The position numbers and the translations under genes are program-made. From Peribacillus simplex NBRC 15720 = DSM 1321 (GTDB lineage: Bacteria; Bacillota; Bacilli; Bacillales; DSM-1321): a stretch of 64,000 bases of DNA. Of this stretch, positions 16,035-26,093 are shown in pieces. Positions within the stretch are counted from its first letter, which is position 1; every line of letters begins with the position of its first letter. The notes beneath the pieces were generated by a model, which made no database searches, was not told the origin of the DNA, and saw only the letters and a program-made list of their open reading frames with translations. The stretch lies in contig NZ_CP017704.1 in assembly GCF_002243645.1 (NCBI RefSeq), positions 4,358,001-4,422,000 on the forward strand, given 5' to 3'.

Positions 16035-18671
16035 ATGAAGTATTTAACTGGTGCTCAAATCCGCCAAATGTATTTAGATTTTTTTAGTGAAAAAGGCCAT
16101 AACATCGAACCAAGTGCGTCATTGGTTCCTCATGAAGATCCATCATTGCTATGGATCAATTCCGGGGTGGCGACGTTAAAGAAATATTTTGATGGACGTG
16201 TGATCCCTGAAAATCCAAGGATTACAAATGCTCAAAAGGCCATCCGTACAAACGATATTGAAAACGTGGGGAAAACGGCACGTCATCATACGTTTTTCGA
16301 AATGCTCGGAAACTTCTCCATTGGTGAATATTTCAAAGAAGAAGCCATTACATGGGCCTGGGAATTTTTGACGGATGAAAAATGGATTGGGTTCGACAAA
16401 GAGAAATTAGCTGTGACGATCCATCCTGAAGATGATGAAGCATTCGAACTCTGGAATAAGAAAATCGGTGTTCCTGCTGAAAGGATCATTCGCCTGGAAG
16501 AAAACTTCTGGGATATCGGTGAGGGTCCAAGCGGCCCGAATACAGAGATTTTCTATGACCGCGGACCAGCTTATGGCGATGATCCGAATGATCCGGAACT
16601 ATATCCAGGCGGGGAAAATGAACGGCATCTAGAAGTCTGGAATCTTGTGTTTTCTCAATTCAACCATAATCCTGACGGTTCTTACACACCGCTTCCAAAG
16701 AAAAATATCGATACAGGCATGGGCCTTGAACGTATGGCTTCCGTCGTTCAAGATGTGGCTACGAACTATGATACAGATTTATTCATGCCAATCATCCGGG
16801 CAGTCGAAGAGATTTCCGATGTGAAGTATGGTGTTGATTCAGAAAAAGATGTTGCATTCAAGGTCATTGCCGACCATATTCGTACGGTAGCCTTTGCAGT
16901 AGGTGACGGGGCTCTTCCATCCAACGAAGGCCGCGGTTATGTACTGCGCCGTTTACTCCGCAGAGCGGTTCGATATGCTAAGCAAATCAACATCAATCGA
17001 CCATTCATGTTCGAGCTTGTGACGGTCGTAGGCGAAATCATGAAAGACTTCTACCCTGAAGTCCTCAAGAATAAAGAGTTCATTGCAAAAGTAATCAAAA
17101 ATGAAGAGGAACGCTTCCATGAAACTCTAAATGATGGACTGTCCATCCTTTCTGAAGTCATTAAAAAGGAAAAGGAAAAAGGCGGCACGACCATTCCGGG
17201 CAGTGATGCATTCCGTTTATATGACACATATGGTTTCCCAATTGAGTTAACGGAAGAATATGCAGAAGAAGAAGGCATGACGGTCGATCAAGCTGGATTT
17301 GAAAAAGAGATGGATGCACAGCGTGAACGTGCCCGTTCAGCGCGTCAAGATGTTGATTCCATGCAAATCCAAGGCGGGGTATTGGGCGATATTAAAGTTG
17401 AGAGTGAATTTGTCGGCTATGATCAAGTTGCTGTTGAAGCCAAAGTTGCTGCCATCATAAAAAATGGCGAGCTTGTAACGGAGGCACAAGAAGGAGAAGA
17501 AGTTCAAGTGATACTGAACAAGACTCCTTTCTACGCGGAAAGCGGCGGACAAATAGCCGATATAGGAACGATGGCCAGTGAATCCGTGAAGGTTGATGTC
17601 CATGATGTCCAAAAAGCTCCGAATGGCCAAAATCTGCACCGTGTAACAGTTACTGCCGGCACTTTAACATCAGATTCCAATATCGTTGCTACAGTAAATC
17701 AAGAAAATCGCATCCATATCACGAAAAATCATACAGCGACGCATCTTCTGCATCAAGCGTTGAAAGATGTGCTTGGTACACATGTCAACCAAGCTGGTTC
17801 ACTTGTACAGGCTGAGCGCCTTCGCTTCGATTTCTCTCATTTTGGCCAGATAACGGCGGAAGAGATTGAACAAATCGAAACGATTGTAAATGAAAAGATT
17901 TGGCAAAGCTTACAAGTGAATACGGACTATAAAAACATCGAAGAAGCCAAAGCTATGGGCGCAATGGCCTTGTTCGGCGAAAAATACGGCAAGATTGTCC
18001 GTGTCGTTCAAATAGGCGATTACAGTCTTGAACTATGCGGCGGTGTCCACGTTCCGAATACAGCGGTAATCGGCTTGTTCAAAATCGTTTCCGAAAGCGG
18101 CATCGGTGCAGGGACTCGCCGTATAGAAGCGGTAACGGGTGCCGGGGCATACAAATTGATGACTGATCAAATCGGTGTCTTGAAAGACGCGGCTGCTAAA
18201 TTGAAAACGAACTTGAAAGATGTACCTTCAAGAATTGAAACGGTTCTAGCTGAGGTGAAGGATCTTCATCGTGAGAATGAAAGCCTTACTGCAAAATTAA
18301 GTAATATCGAAGCAAGCAGCCTTGTTTCTAACGTAAAAGACGTAAATGGCGTTCAAGTATTGGTGGCAAAGGTTCAAGCTACCGATATGAATAATCTGCG
18401 TGCCATGGCGGATGATTTGAAACAAAAGCTTGATTCTGTCATTATCGTATTAGGTTCGGCCCAAGGTGATAAAGTCAATTTGATTGCCGGGGTGACTAAG
18501 GATTACATCGACCGCGGTTTCCATGCTGGTAAATTGGTCAAAGAAGTTGCTTCCCGTTGCGGCGGTGGCGGTGGCGGACGTCCAGATATGGCCCAAGCCG
18601 GCGGAAAAGACCCTGAAAAATTGGATGCAGCACTTAATTTTGTTGAAGAATGGGTCTTATCGATTTCATAA
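16035..18671 (+). CDS. alaS: alanyl-tRNA synthetase
   Basis: AlaS charges tRNA-Ala and edits mischarged Ser and Gly. The 878-residue product has the class II catalytic core ([36 protein letters not shown]), the editing-domain zinc motif HTATHLLHQ (about 560-568) with CGGVH (about 669-673), and the C-terminal Gly-rich C-Ala domain with [21 protein letters not shown] 16035 follows AGGAGGATATATAT. Expression is controlled by the T-box in front. Confidence 0.98.
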   Translation: MKYLTGAQIRQMYLDFFSEKGHNIEPSASLVPHEDPSLLWINSGVATLKKYFDGRVIPENPRITNAQKAIRTNDIENVGKTARHHTFFEMLGNFSIGEYFKEEAITWAWEFLTDEKWIGFDKEKLAVTIHPEDDEAFELWNKKIGVPAERIIRLEENFWDIGEGPSGPNTEIFYDRGPAYGDDPNDPELYPGGENERHLEVWNLVFSQFNHNPDGSYTPLPKKNIDTGMGLERMASVVQDVATNYDTDLFMPIIRAVEEISDVKYGVDSEKDVAFKVIADHIRTVAFAVGDGALPSNEGRGYVLRRLLRRAVRYAKQININRPFMFELVTVVGEIMKDFYPEVLKNKEFIAKVIKNEEERFHETLNDGLSILSEVIKKEKEKGGTTIPGSDAFRLYDTYGFPIELTEEYAEEEGMTVDQAGFEKEMDAQRERARSARQDVDSMQIQGGVLGDIKVESEFVGYDQVAVEAKVAAIIKNGELVTEAQEGEEVQVILNKTPFYAESGGQIADIGTMASESVKVDVHDVQKAPNGQNLHRVTVTAGTLTSDSNIVATVNQENRIHITKNHTATHLLHQALKDVLGTHVNQAGSLVQAERLRFDFSHFGQITAEEIEQIETIVNEKIWQSLQVNTDYKNIEEAKAMGAMALFGEKYGKIVRVVQIGDYSLELCGGVHVPNTAVIGLFKIVSESGIGAGTRRIEAVTGAGAYKLMTDQIGVLKDAAAKLKTNLKDVPSRIETVLAEVKDLHRENESLTAKLSNIEASSLVSNVKDVNGVQVLVAKVQATDMNNLRAMADDLKQKLDSVIIVLGSAQGDKVNLIAGVTKDYIDRGFHAGKLVKEVASRCGGGGGGRPDMAQAGGKDPEKLDAALNFVEEWVLSIS

Positions 18672-18737
18672 TCAATGGAAAGTGTTGTACAATGTAGGTA
18701 ATAGTGGATTCTGGACGCTGAGGAGAGGTGCATGTTA

Positions 18738-19007
18738 ATGAGTTCCTTTGATAAAACGATGAAATTTAATTTTCCCGAAGAACCATTCGAAAGAGATGTA
18801 CAAGAAGTATTGTCTCAAGTTTATGTTGCACTTCAGGAAAAAGGTTATAACCCGATAAACCAGATTGTCGGATATCTATTATCTGGTGACCCGGCCTACA
18901 TCCCGCGCCATATGGATGCTCGAAACATTATTCGTAAGCTTGAACGCGATGAAATCATCGAAGAATTGGTTAAGTCGTATCTTAAGAACCATCGAGAGGA
19001 ATACTAA
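18738..19007 (+). CDS. yrzL: IreB family regulatory phosphoprotein YrzL
   Basis: The 89-residue product ([16 protein letters not shown] ... [19 protein letters not shown]) matches the IreB/UPF0297 family. In Enterococcus IreB is phosphorylated on Thr by the PASTA kinase IreK and affects cephalosporin resistance. ATG 18738 is used, 7 bases after AGAGGTG; the ATG at 18732 is too close. It overlaps yrrK by one base and keeps the standard Firmicute order alaS-yrzL-yrrK-yrzB. Confidence 0.93.
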   Translation: MSSFDKTMKFNFPEEPFERDVQEVLSQVYVALQEKGYNPINQIVGYLLSGDPAYIPRHMDARNIIRKLERDEIIEELVKSYLKNHREEY

Positions 19008-19432
19008 TGCGCACAATGGGACTTGATTTAGGTTCAAAAACCATCGGCGTTGCCGTGAGTGACGCGATGGGTTGGACTGCACAAGGATTGGAAACGATCA
19101 AAATTAACGAAGCTGGAAATGACTTCGGCTTTAAACGCCTCAATGAAATTATAAAAGAGCATGATGTTTCTAAAATTGTCCTCGGTTTACCTAAAAACAT
19201 GAATGGGACTGTTGGACCGCGAGGCGAGATCAGCCAAGATTTCGCTAAACGATTAGAAAACAAATTCAAGCTGCCGGTGTTTCTCTGGGATGAACGGTTG
19301 ACAACTATGGCGGCTGAACGTGTCCTTCTTGAGGCGGACGTGAGCCGAAGCAAACGCAAGAAAGTCATTGATAAAATGGCAGCTGTCATGATTCTGCAAG
19401 GATTCTTGGACAGACAAACAAATTCTTTATGA
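19007..19432 (+). CDS. yrrK: YqgF/RuvX family pre-16S rRNA nuclease
   Basis: The 141-residue RNase H-fold protein has the first catalytic Asp in [16 protein letters not shown], the second acidic motif in [18 protein letters not shown] and the last Asp near [10 protein letters not shown]. YqgF trims the 5' end of 16S rRNA precursors in E. coli. The start overlaps the yrzL stop (TAATG), so translation is coupled. Confidence 0.93.
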   Translation: MRTMGLDLGSKTIGVAVSDAMGWTAQGLETIKINEAGNDFGFKRLNEIIKEHDVSKIVLGLPKNMNGTVGPRGEISQDFAKRLENKFKLPVFLWDERLTTMAAERVLLEADVSRSKRKKVIDKMAAVMILQGFLDRQTNSL

Positions 19433-19443
19433 GGTGAATACAA

Positions 19444-19734
19444 ATGGAACACGGCGAAAACAACATTACAGTAGTAGATGAAAACGGAAACGAGCAGCTT
19501 TGCGAAATCCTTTTCACATTCGATTCAGATAAATTCAACAAATCTTATGTACTTTACTATCCGATGTCTGCAGAAGATGATGAGGAAGAAATTGAAATCC
19601 ACGCTTCATCATTCGTACCAAGCGAAGATAATAAAGATGGTGAACTTACACCGATCGAAACAGAAGAAGAATGGGATCTTGTCGAAGAAATGTTAAATAC
19701 ATTCCTTGACCAAGAAGAAGCAGAAGAAGAATAA
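19444..19734 (+). CDS. yrzB: DUF1292 protein YrzB
   Basis: The 96-residue acidic protein has the DUF1292 pattern: [25 protein letters not shown] and EIHASSFVP, then a C-terminal run of acidic residues. No biochemical function is established. It is the last gene of the alaS-yrzL-yrrK-yrzB group and is followed by a terminator. Confidence 0.9.
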   Translation: MEHGENNITVVDENGNEQLCEILFTFDSDKFNKSYVLYYPMSAEDDEEEIEIHASSFVPSEDNKDGELTPIETEEEWDLVEEMLNTFLDQEEAEEE

Positions 19735-19741
19735 GATTAGA

Positions 19742-19772
19742 AAAAAACCGGCCCCTAAAGGTCGGTTTTTTC
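19742..19772 (+). terminator. terminator after yrzB
   Basis: ACCGGCC and GGTCGGT pair (one wobble) and are followed by six T. Confidence 0.85.
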
Positions 19773-19792
19773 ATTTATGTACCAGTAACCCC

Positions 19793-19969
19793 TTATCTTT
19801 TCTCTGCGAATAAAAGTATAAATGTAGCGAGCGGACCCAAAAATAATGATAGCAAAAACCAATTCAACGCCGTTCTATTTTTACCTTGAGCAAGTCCGGC
19901 GTTTATGAGTGCCAATGTCCCCCAACCTACAAAATAAGAATTATCCAACTCCTTCACACCTTTCTTCAT
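19793..19969 (-). CDS. small membrane protein (58 aa), unknown
   Basis: On the minus strand an ATG at 19969 opens MKKGVKELDNSYFVGWGTLA and ends FILLFAEKR. There are two hydrophobic segments: about 12-25, and 37-54 with the sequence LLSLFLGPLATFILLF. The hydrophilic middle GQGKNRTALNWF-like loop (AGLAQGKNRTALNW) separates them. The upstream Shine-Dalgarno is weak, but the amphipathic layout, sensible composition and position between two plus-strand operons favour a real gene. A start at a later codon behind GAAGGAG is possible. I do not recognise a named family. Confidence 0.5.
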   Translation of the reverse strand: MKKGVKELDNSYFVGWGTLALINAGLAQGKNRTALNWFLLSLFLGPLATFILLFAEKR

Positions 19970-20198
19970 TTTAAATTAATAATACCATTCCTACATGGAT
20001 ATTCCTGTCATCGCCTGAAATGCCTAACACATGCAGGAAACAAATTTGAGTGCATTTTTTTAAGCTGAAGAAATAAGATATCACTATTTTCCTATTAAAT
20101 AATACCTGCATATTGACAAAACCAGTGCGTTTTTGCCATAAATAGAGTATTGATGAATGTAGTTTTGCAAAAAACATGTAATTATTTGTTGATTTTAG
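19970..20198. other. intergenic region upstream of mltG
   Basis: AT-rich, without a convincing ORF or stable hairpin. It separates the minus-strand small ORF from the mltG promoter. Confidence 0.35.
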
Positions 20199-20204
20199 TA
20201 TAAT
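20199..20204 (+). promoter_or_regulatory. possible -10 box of mltG
   Basis: TATAAT lies 81 bases before the mltG start. The hexamer 17 bases upstream (ATGTAA) matches the -35 consensus poorly. Confidence 0.35.
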
Positions 20205-20284
20205 GTTCGAAGCAAAGATTAATTAGAGAAAGCATCACCTAGAAACCATTCTGTAGTTGGTGTGAGTTTGCAGGGGGAATGAAA

Positions 20285-21421
20285 ATGGATGAAAAAGATA
20301 AAAATTTATCTAAAAAGGAACATATCCGAATGAAATTGTTAGAACAGCAAGGAGAAGCCAAGCTGGTTCGTAAAATCATCATGATTACGATAGCTTCGCT
20401 TATTTTACTAATTGGGATAGTTGGTCTTGTCGGCTTTTTATATATCAACTCAGCCATGAAACCAGTCGATCCAGATGATGACACCATCAAGAAAGTGAAA
20501 ATCCCAATCGGTTCTACCGTTAACGGAATTTCAACACTGCTTGAAGAGCAGGGAATAATCAAGGACGCACGCGTATTTAAATATTATATTAAATTCCGCA
20601 ATGAATCCGGTTTTCAGGCAGGGGAGTATAAATTATCACCTTCCATGCCAATTGAAGATATCGTCACAAGCATCAAAACCGGAAAACTCATGAAGGAAGC
20701 TGCAATGAAGATAACGATTCCTGAAGGAAAGCAGCTTATCCAAATTGCCGATATCATCGCAGTGAAGACGGGTGAAGACCCGAAAAAGGTCTTTAAGAAA
20801 TTGAATGATAAGAAGTTCGTAAATTCCATGCAAGAGAAATTTCCGCAGCTCTTGACCTCGGAAATTGAAAATGAAAAGGTTTTATATCCGCTTGAAGGGT
20901 ACCTTTTCCCAGCTACTTATGACTTTTATGAGGAAAAGCCGACCCTGGAATCGATCGTCATCGAGATGCTGAAGAAAACGGAAGAGACATTGCAGGCTTA
21001 CGAGAGCCAAATGGACAAGAACGATTATTCCGTACATCAGATGCTGACCTTCGCTTCGCTTGTTGAGGAAGAGGCGACGGCACAAGTCGATCGCGGAAAG
21101 ATAGCATCCGTCTTTTACAATCGTATTGAGGAAGATATGCCGCTTCAAACGGATCCGACCGTTTTGTATGCAAAGGGATCACATAAGAGCAGGGTGTATT
21201 ATAAAGACCTTGAGGTAAAATCCCCTTATAATACGTATAAGAACAAGGGGCTGCCGCCAGGGCCGATTGCCAATGCTGGAACGACATCGATCGATGCGGT
21301 ACTGAAACCTGAGAAAACGGATTATCTGTACTTTTTGGCAACACCTGAAGGGGAAGTCCTTTACTCCAAGACCTTGGATGACCACAATAACAAAAAGGCA
21401 GAGCATATTTCCAATAAATAA
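20285..21421 (+). CDS. mltG: endolytic transglycosylase MltG (YrrL)
   Basis: MltG cleaves nascent glycan strands at the membrane and is thought to set their length. The 378-residue product has a cytoplasmic basic start, a membrane helix at about 30-52, a LysM-like region (IPIGSTVNGISTLLEEQGII) and the YceG catalytic domain with LYPLEGYLFPATYDF, the catalytic Glu in LVEEEA, VFYNRI, PLQTDPTVLYA and GLPPGPIANAG. ATG 20285 has AGGGGGA 6 bases upstream; the ATG at 20279 is too near. Confidence 0.95.
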   Translation: MDEKDKNLSKKEHIRMKLLEQQGEAKLVRKIIMITIASLILLIGIVGLVGFLYINSAMKPVDPDDDTIKKVKIPIGSTVNGISTLLEEQGIIKDARVFKYYIKFRNESGFQAGEYKLSPSMPIEDIVTSIKTGKLMKEAAMKITIPEGKQLIQIADIIAVKTGEDPKKVFKKLNDKKFVNSMQEKFPQLLTSEIENEKVLYPLEGYLFPATYDFYEEKPTLESIVIEMLKKTEETLQAYESQMDKNDYSVHQMLTFASLVEEEATAQVDRGKIASVFYNRIEEDMPLQTDPTVLYAKGSHKSRVYYKDLEVKSPYNTYKNKGLPPGPIANAGTTSIDAVLKPEKTDYLYFLATPEGEVLYSKTLDDHNNKKAEHISNK

Positions 21422-21676
21422 AAAAAATGCAATGAGACTGAGGGGGGGAGAGATATTACTTTCCCCTTGTTTTTATGATAGAATAGTACAAGTGAATTTT
21501 TGATCCGATTTTTATCGGTGACGTAACTCGGCGAATGCCGGGTTTTATTTTGAAAGATAAGGAAATGTAGATCGTCAAGCATACTTGTTTCAGCTCCTTG
21601 TGAAGAAATTGTCCAATCAATTTTTTCATGTTACTGACCAAGCGCTTTTGTTTTCCTTATAATTGGAGGAAACGTT
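21422..21676. other. intergenic region mltG-trmR
   Basis: About 250 bases with no ORF. It carries the hairpin at 21524-21552 and then an AT-rich stretch that should contain the trmR promoter; no exact consensus is seen. Confidence 0.4.
21524..21552 (+). terminator. terminator after mltG
   Basis: ACTCGGC-GAAT-GCCGGGT is a tight hairpin followed by TTTATTTT. Confidence 0.65.
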
Positions 21677-22342
21677 TTGAACGGAAAAATAGAACAATAT
21701 CTTCATTCCTTAATTCCGGAGCGTACGGGTTTGCTTAAGGAGTTGGAAGATTTTGCGATGGAAAATAGTGTGCCAATCATGGAGCCTGAAGGCATTGAGG
21801 TGCTGCTTCAGATTTTAAGGCTTCATCAGCCAAAGGCGATATTGGAAGTAGGTTCGGCGATTGGCTATTCGGCCATAAGGATGGCTGAGACCCTTCCAGA
21901 AGCTCGAATCGTCACACTTGAACGGAATGAAGCCCGTATTGAGCAGGCAAGAGCTAACTTTAAGAAGGCGGGACTGTCGGATAGGATTACCCTCATTGAA
22001 GGGGATGCCCTTGAAGCGGGGCCGAAAGTGATGGAACATGGTCCGTTTGATATCATCTTCGTTGATGCAGCTAAAGGGCAGTACAAGCGATTCTTTGAAC
22101 TGTTTGAACCATTCCTTGCTGGTGCTGGCATTATCATTACAGATAATGTTTTATTCAAAGGCCTGGTTGCCGAAAACATTGAAGAAATGGAAATGACGAG
22201 AAGAAAGCGAGCTCTCATCAAAAAAATCAGAGATTTTAACATCTGGTTACATGACCATCCAAATTTCGATACCGTAATTTTGCCGATTGGTGATGGTGTG
22301 GCCATTAGTAAACATAGAGGTGACAAAAATGAAAAAGCCTGA
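21677..22342 (+). CDS. trmR: tRNA 5-hydroxyuridine methyltransferase TrmR (YrrM)
   Basis: TrmR methylates 5-hydroxyuridine at position 34 to 5-methoxyuridine using S-adenosylmethionine. The 221-residue Rossmann methyltransferase of the catechol-O-methyltransferase type shows motif I ILEVGSAIGYSAIRMA, the acidic ribose contact VTLERNEAR, and FDIIFVDAAKGQY with ITDNVLF. Start TTG 21677 stands behind GGAGG with 7 bases between. It overlaps trhP1 by 14 bases, and the two TrhP proteins make its substrate, so the operon is functionally coherent. Confidence 0.92.
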   Translation: MNGKIEQYLHSLIPERTGLLKELEDFAMENSVPIMEPEGIEVLLQILRLHQPKAILEVGSAIGYSAIRMAETLPEARIVTLERNEARIEQARANFKKAGLSDRITLIEGDALEAGPKVMEHGPFDIIFVDAAKGQYKRFFELFEPFLAGAGIIITDNVLFKGLVAENIEEMEMTRRKRALIKKIRDFNIWLHDHPNFDTVILPIGDGVAISKHRGDKNEKA

Positions 22343-23258
22343 ATTACTTGTGACTCCGACAAGTGTCGATCATATAAGAGAACTCATCGATGCTGGCGCT
22401 GACGCCTTCGTCATTGGCGAACAACGTTATGCGCTTAGGCTGGCAGGGGAGTTCAAACGTGAAGATGTAGAGAAGGCGATTGAGCTTGCACATGCCGCGG
22501 GAAAGAAAGTATACGTATCCATGAACGCCATTTTTCATAATGAAAAAGTGGACGAGCTTGAAGGGTATGTAACTTTCCTTAAGCAGGCGGGTGCCGATCG
22601 GATCATATTCGGTGATCCCGCAGTCTTAATGGCTGTCCGTGCCGTGGCACCTGATATGCCCCTGCACTGGAACACAGAGATGACGGTAACGAACTGGTAC
22701 ACATGTAATTATTGGGGGAAACGCGGTGCTGTCCGTGCCGTGGCTGCCCGTGAGATAAGTCTGGACGAGATAGTGGAAATGAAGGAAAATGCCGAAGTGG
22801 AGATTGAAGTGCAAGTGCACGGCATGACATGCATGTTCCAATCGAAGCGTACTCTCCTAGGTAATTACTTTGAATACCAAGGCAAGGCATTGGAAGTGGA
22901 AAATCGGAAGGAACATAGAAATATGTTCTTGCATGATAACGAACGTGAAAATAAATACCCGATTTATGAAGATGAAAATGGTACACATATCATGAGTCCG
23001 AATGATATGTGCATGATTGATGAACTTCAGGAATTGATTGAAGCGGAAATTGATTCGCTGAAAATCGAAGGGGTATTACAAACACCGGAATATATCATGG
23101 AAATGACAAAGTTATATCGGGAAGCGATTGACGTATGTGCTGAAGACCCTGACCGGTATGATGATTTGAAATCGGAACTTTTTGAAAAAGTCAAAGCGGT
23201 TCAGCCGGATAGCCGTGAGTTGGATACCGGGTTCTTCTTTAAAGAATCGGTTTATTAA
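22329..23258 (+). CDS. trhP1: peptidase U32-like tRNA hydroxylation protein TrhP1 (YrrN)
   Basis: TrhP1 and TrhP2 belong to the U32 family and are needed for prephenate-dependent 5-hydroxylation of tRNA U34 in Bacillus. The 309-residue product begins MKKPELLVTPTSVDHIRELI and has a (beta/alpha) barrel with GADAFVIGEQRYALR, VYVSMNAIFHN and QVHGMTCMFQSKR. It is shorter than TrhP2 and lacks its C-terminal extension. ATG 22329 follows GAGGTGAC inside the end of trmR. Confidence 0.92.
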   Translation: MKKPELLVTPTSVDHIRELIDAGADAFVIGEQRYALRLAGEFKREDVEKAIELAHAAGKKVYVSMNAIFHNEKVDELEGYVTFLKQAGADRIIFGDPAVLMAVRAVAPDMPLHWNTEMTVTNWYTCNYWGKRGAVRAVAAREISLDEIVEMKENAEVEIEVQVHGMTCMFQSKRTLLGNYFEYQGKALEVENRKEHRNMFLHDNERENKYPIYEDENGTHIMSPNDMCMIDELQELIEAEIDSLKIEGVLQTPEYIMEMTKLYREAIDVCAEDPDRYDDLKSELFEKVKAVQPDSRELDTGFFFKESVY

Positions 23259-23290
23259 AGAAAAGGGTAAGAGAAAGAGGAGGAATAGCC

Positions 23291-24562
23291 TTGAATGCTA
23301 TTGCTGATAAAATTTCCAAGATCGTTGATGGAAAGAGAGTCATTGTAAAAAAACCGGAATTGCTGGCTCCTGCCGGCAATCTGGAAAAATTAAAAATTGC
23401 CGTTCATTACGGCGCGGATGCCGTGTTCATTGGCGGTCAGGAATATGGTCTTCGTTCCAATGCCGGCAACTTCACGTTTGAGGAAATGAAGGAAGGCGTC
23501 GAATTCGCTAAAAAGTATGGTGCTAAAGTATATGTAACCACAAATATATTCGCACATAATGAAAATATCGATGGTCTGGATGAATATCTGGAAGGACTTC
23601 AGGAGGCTGGGGTTCATGGTATCATCGTCGCCGATCCATTAATCATCGAAACCTGTAAACGGGTCGCTCCGAACGTCGAGATCCATTTAAGCACACAGCA
23701 ATCGCTATCGAACTGGAAGGCTGTTCAGTATTGGAAAGAGGAAGGCTTGGAGCGTGTTGTTTTGGCACGTGAGACGAGTGCTGATGAAATCCGTGAAATG
23801 AAGGAGCAGGTCGATATCGAAATCGAAGCTTTCGTTCACGGGGCCATGTGCATTGCCTATTCTGGACGCTGCACCCTTTCGAACCATATGACTGCGCGTG
23901 ATTCGAACCGCGGCGGCTGCTGTCAGTCTTGCCGTTGGGATTATGATTTATATGAGTTGGATCAAGACGGGGAAAAGGCTTTATTCGATAAAGAAGATGC
24001 TCCATTCGCAATGAGTCCAAAAGACTTGAAGCTAATTGAATCACTGCCAGGCATGATTGAAATTGGCATAGATAGCCTGAAAGTCGAAGGAAGAATGAAG
24101 TCCATTCACTATATCGCTACAGTTGTCAGCGTCTATCGTAAAGTGATTGATGCGTATTGTGCCGATCCGGACAATTTCAAGATTAAACAAGAATGGCTGG
24201 AAGAGCTTGATAAGTGTGCAAACCGTGAGACGGCATCATCGTTCATGGAAGGGGAAATTCCTGGGTATAAACAGCAAATGTTCGGGAATCATACCGTAAA
24301 GACTCGCTTCGACTTCGCTGGATTGGTACTTGATTACGACGAGGAAACTAAAATCGTTACCATGCAGCAACGTAACTTCTTCAAGCCTGGGGATGAAGTG
24401 GAGTTTTTTGGACCGGAAATCGAAAACTTCACTCAAAAAATCGGTACGATCTGGGATGAGTCAGGTAAGGAGCTGGAGGCAGCCCGCCATCCGCTTCAAA
24501 TTGTCCGCATTCAAGTAGATAATAGAGTTTATGTGAACAATATGATGCGGAAGGAGAATTGA
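23291..24562 (+). CDS. trhP2: peptidase U32-like tRNA hydroxylation protein TrhP2 (YrrO)
   Basis: The 423-residue U32-family protein has [47 protein letters not shown] and a four-cysteine cluster in [16 protein letters not shown] and [11 protein letters not shown] that can hold an FeS cluster, then a C-terminal beta domain ([13 protein letters not shown]). It acts with TrhP1 in tRNA U34 hydroxylation. TTG 23291 lies 6 bases after GAGGAGGAATA. udk starts 2 bases after its stop. Confidence 0.93.
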   Translation: MNAIADKISKIVDGKRVIVKKPELLAPAGNLEKLKIAVHYGADAVFIGGQEYGLRSNAGNFTFEEMKEGVEFAKKYGAKVYVTTNIFAHNENIDGLDEYLEGLQEAGVHGIIVADPLIIETCKRVAPNVEIHLSTQQSLSNWKAVQYWKEEGLERVVLARETSADEIREMKEQVDIEIEAFVHGAMCIAYSGRCTLSNHMTARDSNRGGCCQSCRWDYDLYELDQDGEKALFDKEDAPFAMSPKDLKLIESLPGMIEIGIDSLKVEGRMKSIHYIATVVSVYRKVIDAYCADPDNFKIKQEWLEELDKCANRETASSFMEGEIPGYKQQMFGNHTVKTRFDFAGLVLDYDEETKIVTMQQRNFFKPGDEVEFFGPEIENFTQKIGTIWDESGKELEAARHPLQIVRIQVDNRVYVNNMMRKEN

Positions 24563-24563
24563 C

Positions 24564-25202
24564 ATGACAGGAAAGAAACCAGTGGTCATCGGAGTTACAG
24601 GAGGGTCGGGATCAGGTAAAACAAGTGTTACCCGTTCCATTTTTGAATTCTTTCAAGGACATTCCATCTTGATGATCGAACAAGATTATTACTATAAAGA
24701 TCAAAGTCATCTGCCTTTTGAAGAGCGCTTGAAAACGAACTATGATCATCCGCTTGCATTTGATAATGATTTGCTAATCGATCATCTTAACGCATTGCTG
24801 CGCTATGAAACGATAGAAAAACCCGTTTATGATTATTCAATCCATACGCGTTCCGAAGAGATCATCACAGTTGAGCCCCAGGATGTCATCATCCTTGAAG
24901 GGATTCTTGTTCTGGAGGATGAGCGCCTCCGAGACCTGATGGATATGAAGTTATATGTCGATACGGACGCAGACTTGCGGATCCTTCGTCGGATGACCCG
25001 TGATATAAAAGAACGAGGCCGTTCCATAGATTCCGTCATCGAACAATACATTAGTGTAGTCCGTCCGATGCATAATCAGTTCATAGAACCGACGAAGCGT
25101 TATGCCGACATTATCATTCCAGAAGGCGGTCAGAACCATGTGGCGATTGACCTTATGGTGACAAAAATTCAAACAATCCTTGAACAAAAGTCTTTTTTGT
25201 AA
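24564..25202 (+). CDS. udk: uridine kinase
   Basis: Udk phosphorylates uridine and cytidine in pyrimidine salvage. The 212-residue product has the P-loop [13 protein letters not shown] at about 10-22, EQDYYYKDQ, the nucleoside-binding [19 protein letters not shown] and the lid [13 protein letters not shown]. It is the last gene of the trmR-trhP1-trhP2-udk run, with a hairpin downstream. Confidence 0.95.
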   Translation: MTGKKPVVIGVTGGSGSGKTSVTRSIFEFFQGHSILMIEQDYYYKDQSHLPFEERLKTNYDHPLAFDNDLLIDHLNALLRYETIEKPVYDYSIHTRSEEIITVEPQDVIILEGILVLEDERLRDLMDMKLYVDTDADLRILRRMTRDIKERGRSIDSVIEQYISVVRPMHNQFIEPTKRYADIIIPEGGQNHVAIDLMVTKIQTILEQKSFL

Positions 25203-25506
25203 TAACATAGCATAAATAATGATAGGTGCTATTTTCCATCGTTTATTTAAATAATCCCATTTATTTGTTGGGAAAGACTGGACAAATGTTGGAAAACGCA
25301 ATACTCTATTCTTGATACAGAACGAACCGGCTGCTCACCGCAGTCGGTTTATATACTAAGGAACGGATTGTTTCTTAGTATCGAAGCGCGTACTTTTTAA
25401 GTCGCGCAATTATATATTTTGACTCGATTTCAGGGTTAAGCACTATATAGTACATAAACTTGTCACAGCGAATGCTTGCTGTAAGAATTTGAAGGAGTGA
25501 AGGGTT
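25203..25506. other. intergenic region udk-greA
   Basis: No ORF. It contains the terminator-like hairpin at 25326-25354 and an AT-rich leader before greA with a second weak hairpin (GCGCG/CGCGC near 25385-25407). Confidence 0.4.
25326..25354 (+). terminator. terminator after udk
   Basis: ACCGGCTGC and GCAGTCGGT form a 9-bp stem with one wobble and a 5-base loop; the following TTTATATA is a weak T-run. Confidence 0.55.
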
Positions 25507-25983
25507 TTGGCAATTGAAAAAGAATATCCAATGACTAAAGAAGGTAAGTTAAAGCTTGAACAGGAACTGGAACAGTTAAAAACGGTTAAACGTAAAGAAG
25601 TGGTGGAAAGAATCAAAATCGCCCGCAGTTTTGGGGACCTTTCCGAGAACTCAGAGTACGATTCCGCAAAAGAAGAGCAGGCTTTCGTTGAAGGACGCAT
25701 TACAACAATCGAAAACATGATCCGTAATGCAAAAATCATTGAAGGCAATGATACGAATACAGATACAGTTTCACTTGGAAAGTCGGTAACATTCGTGGAA
25801 CTTCCAAATGGTGACGAAGAAACATATTCTATCGTAGGAAGCGTTGAAGCGGATCCTTTCGAAGGGAAAATCTCCAATGATTCCCCAATCGCGAAAAGCC
25901 TGATAGGGAAAAGGGTCGGCGACAAGGTATCGATCATGACACCTGGCGGCGAAATGAGCGTCAAGATTGTTTCCATCAGCTAA
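25507..25983 (+). CDS. greA: transcription elongation factor GreA
   Basis: GreA rescues backtracked RNA polymerase by stimulating transcript cleavage. The 158-residue product has the N-terminal coiled coil with [20 protein letters not shown], the acidic tip loop [17 protein letters not shown] that carries the catalytic acids, and the FKBP-like C-terminal domain ([17 protein letters not shown]). Start TTG 25507 follows GGAGTGAAGGG. Confidence 0.96.
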   Translation: MAIEKEYPMTKEGKLKLEQELEQLKTVKRKEVVERIKIARSFGDLSENSEYDSAKEEQAFVEGRITTIENMIRNAKIIEGNDTNTDTVSLGKSVTFVELPNGDEETYSIVGSVEADPFEGKISNDSPIAKSLIGKRVGDKVSIMTPGGEMSVKIVSIS

Positions 25984-25990
25984 TTAAATG

Positions 25991-26026
25991 CAAAAGAGGA
26001 TGTCCATGGGGGCATCCTCTTTTTTA
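25991..26026 (+). terminator. terminator after greA
   Basis: AAAAGAGGATG and CATCCTCTTTTTT form an 11-bp stem with an extended T-run. Confidence 0.88.
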
Positions 26027-26093
26027 TCGGAAAAATTGTTCGTAATTGTTTAAAAATTCGCACGTCGTCAACAATGGGTACGAGGTGTATTTT

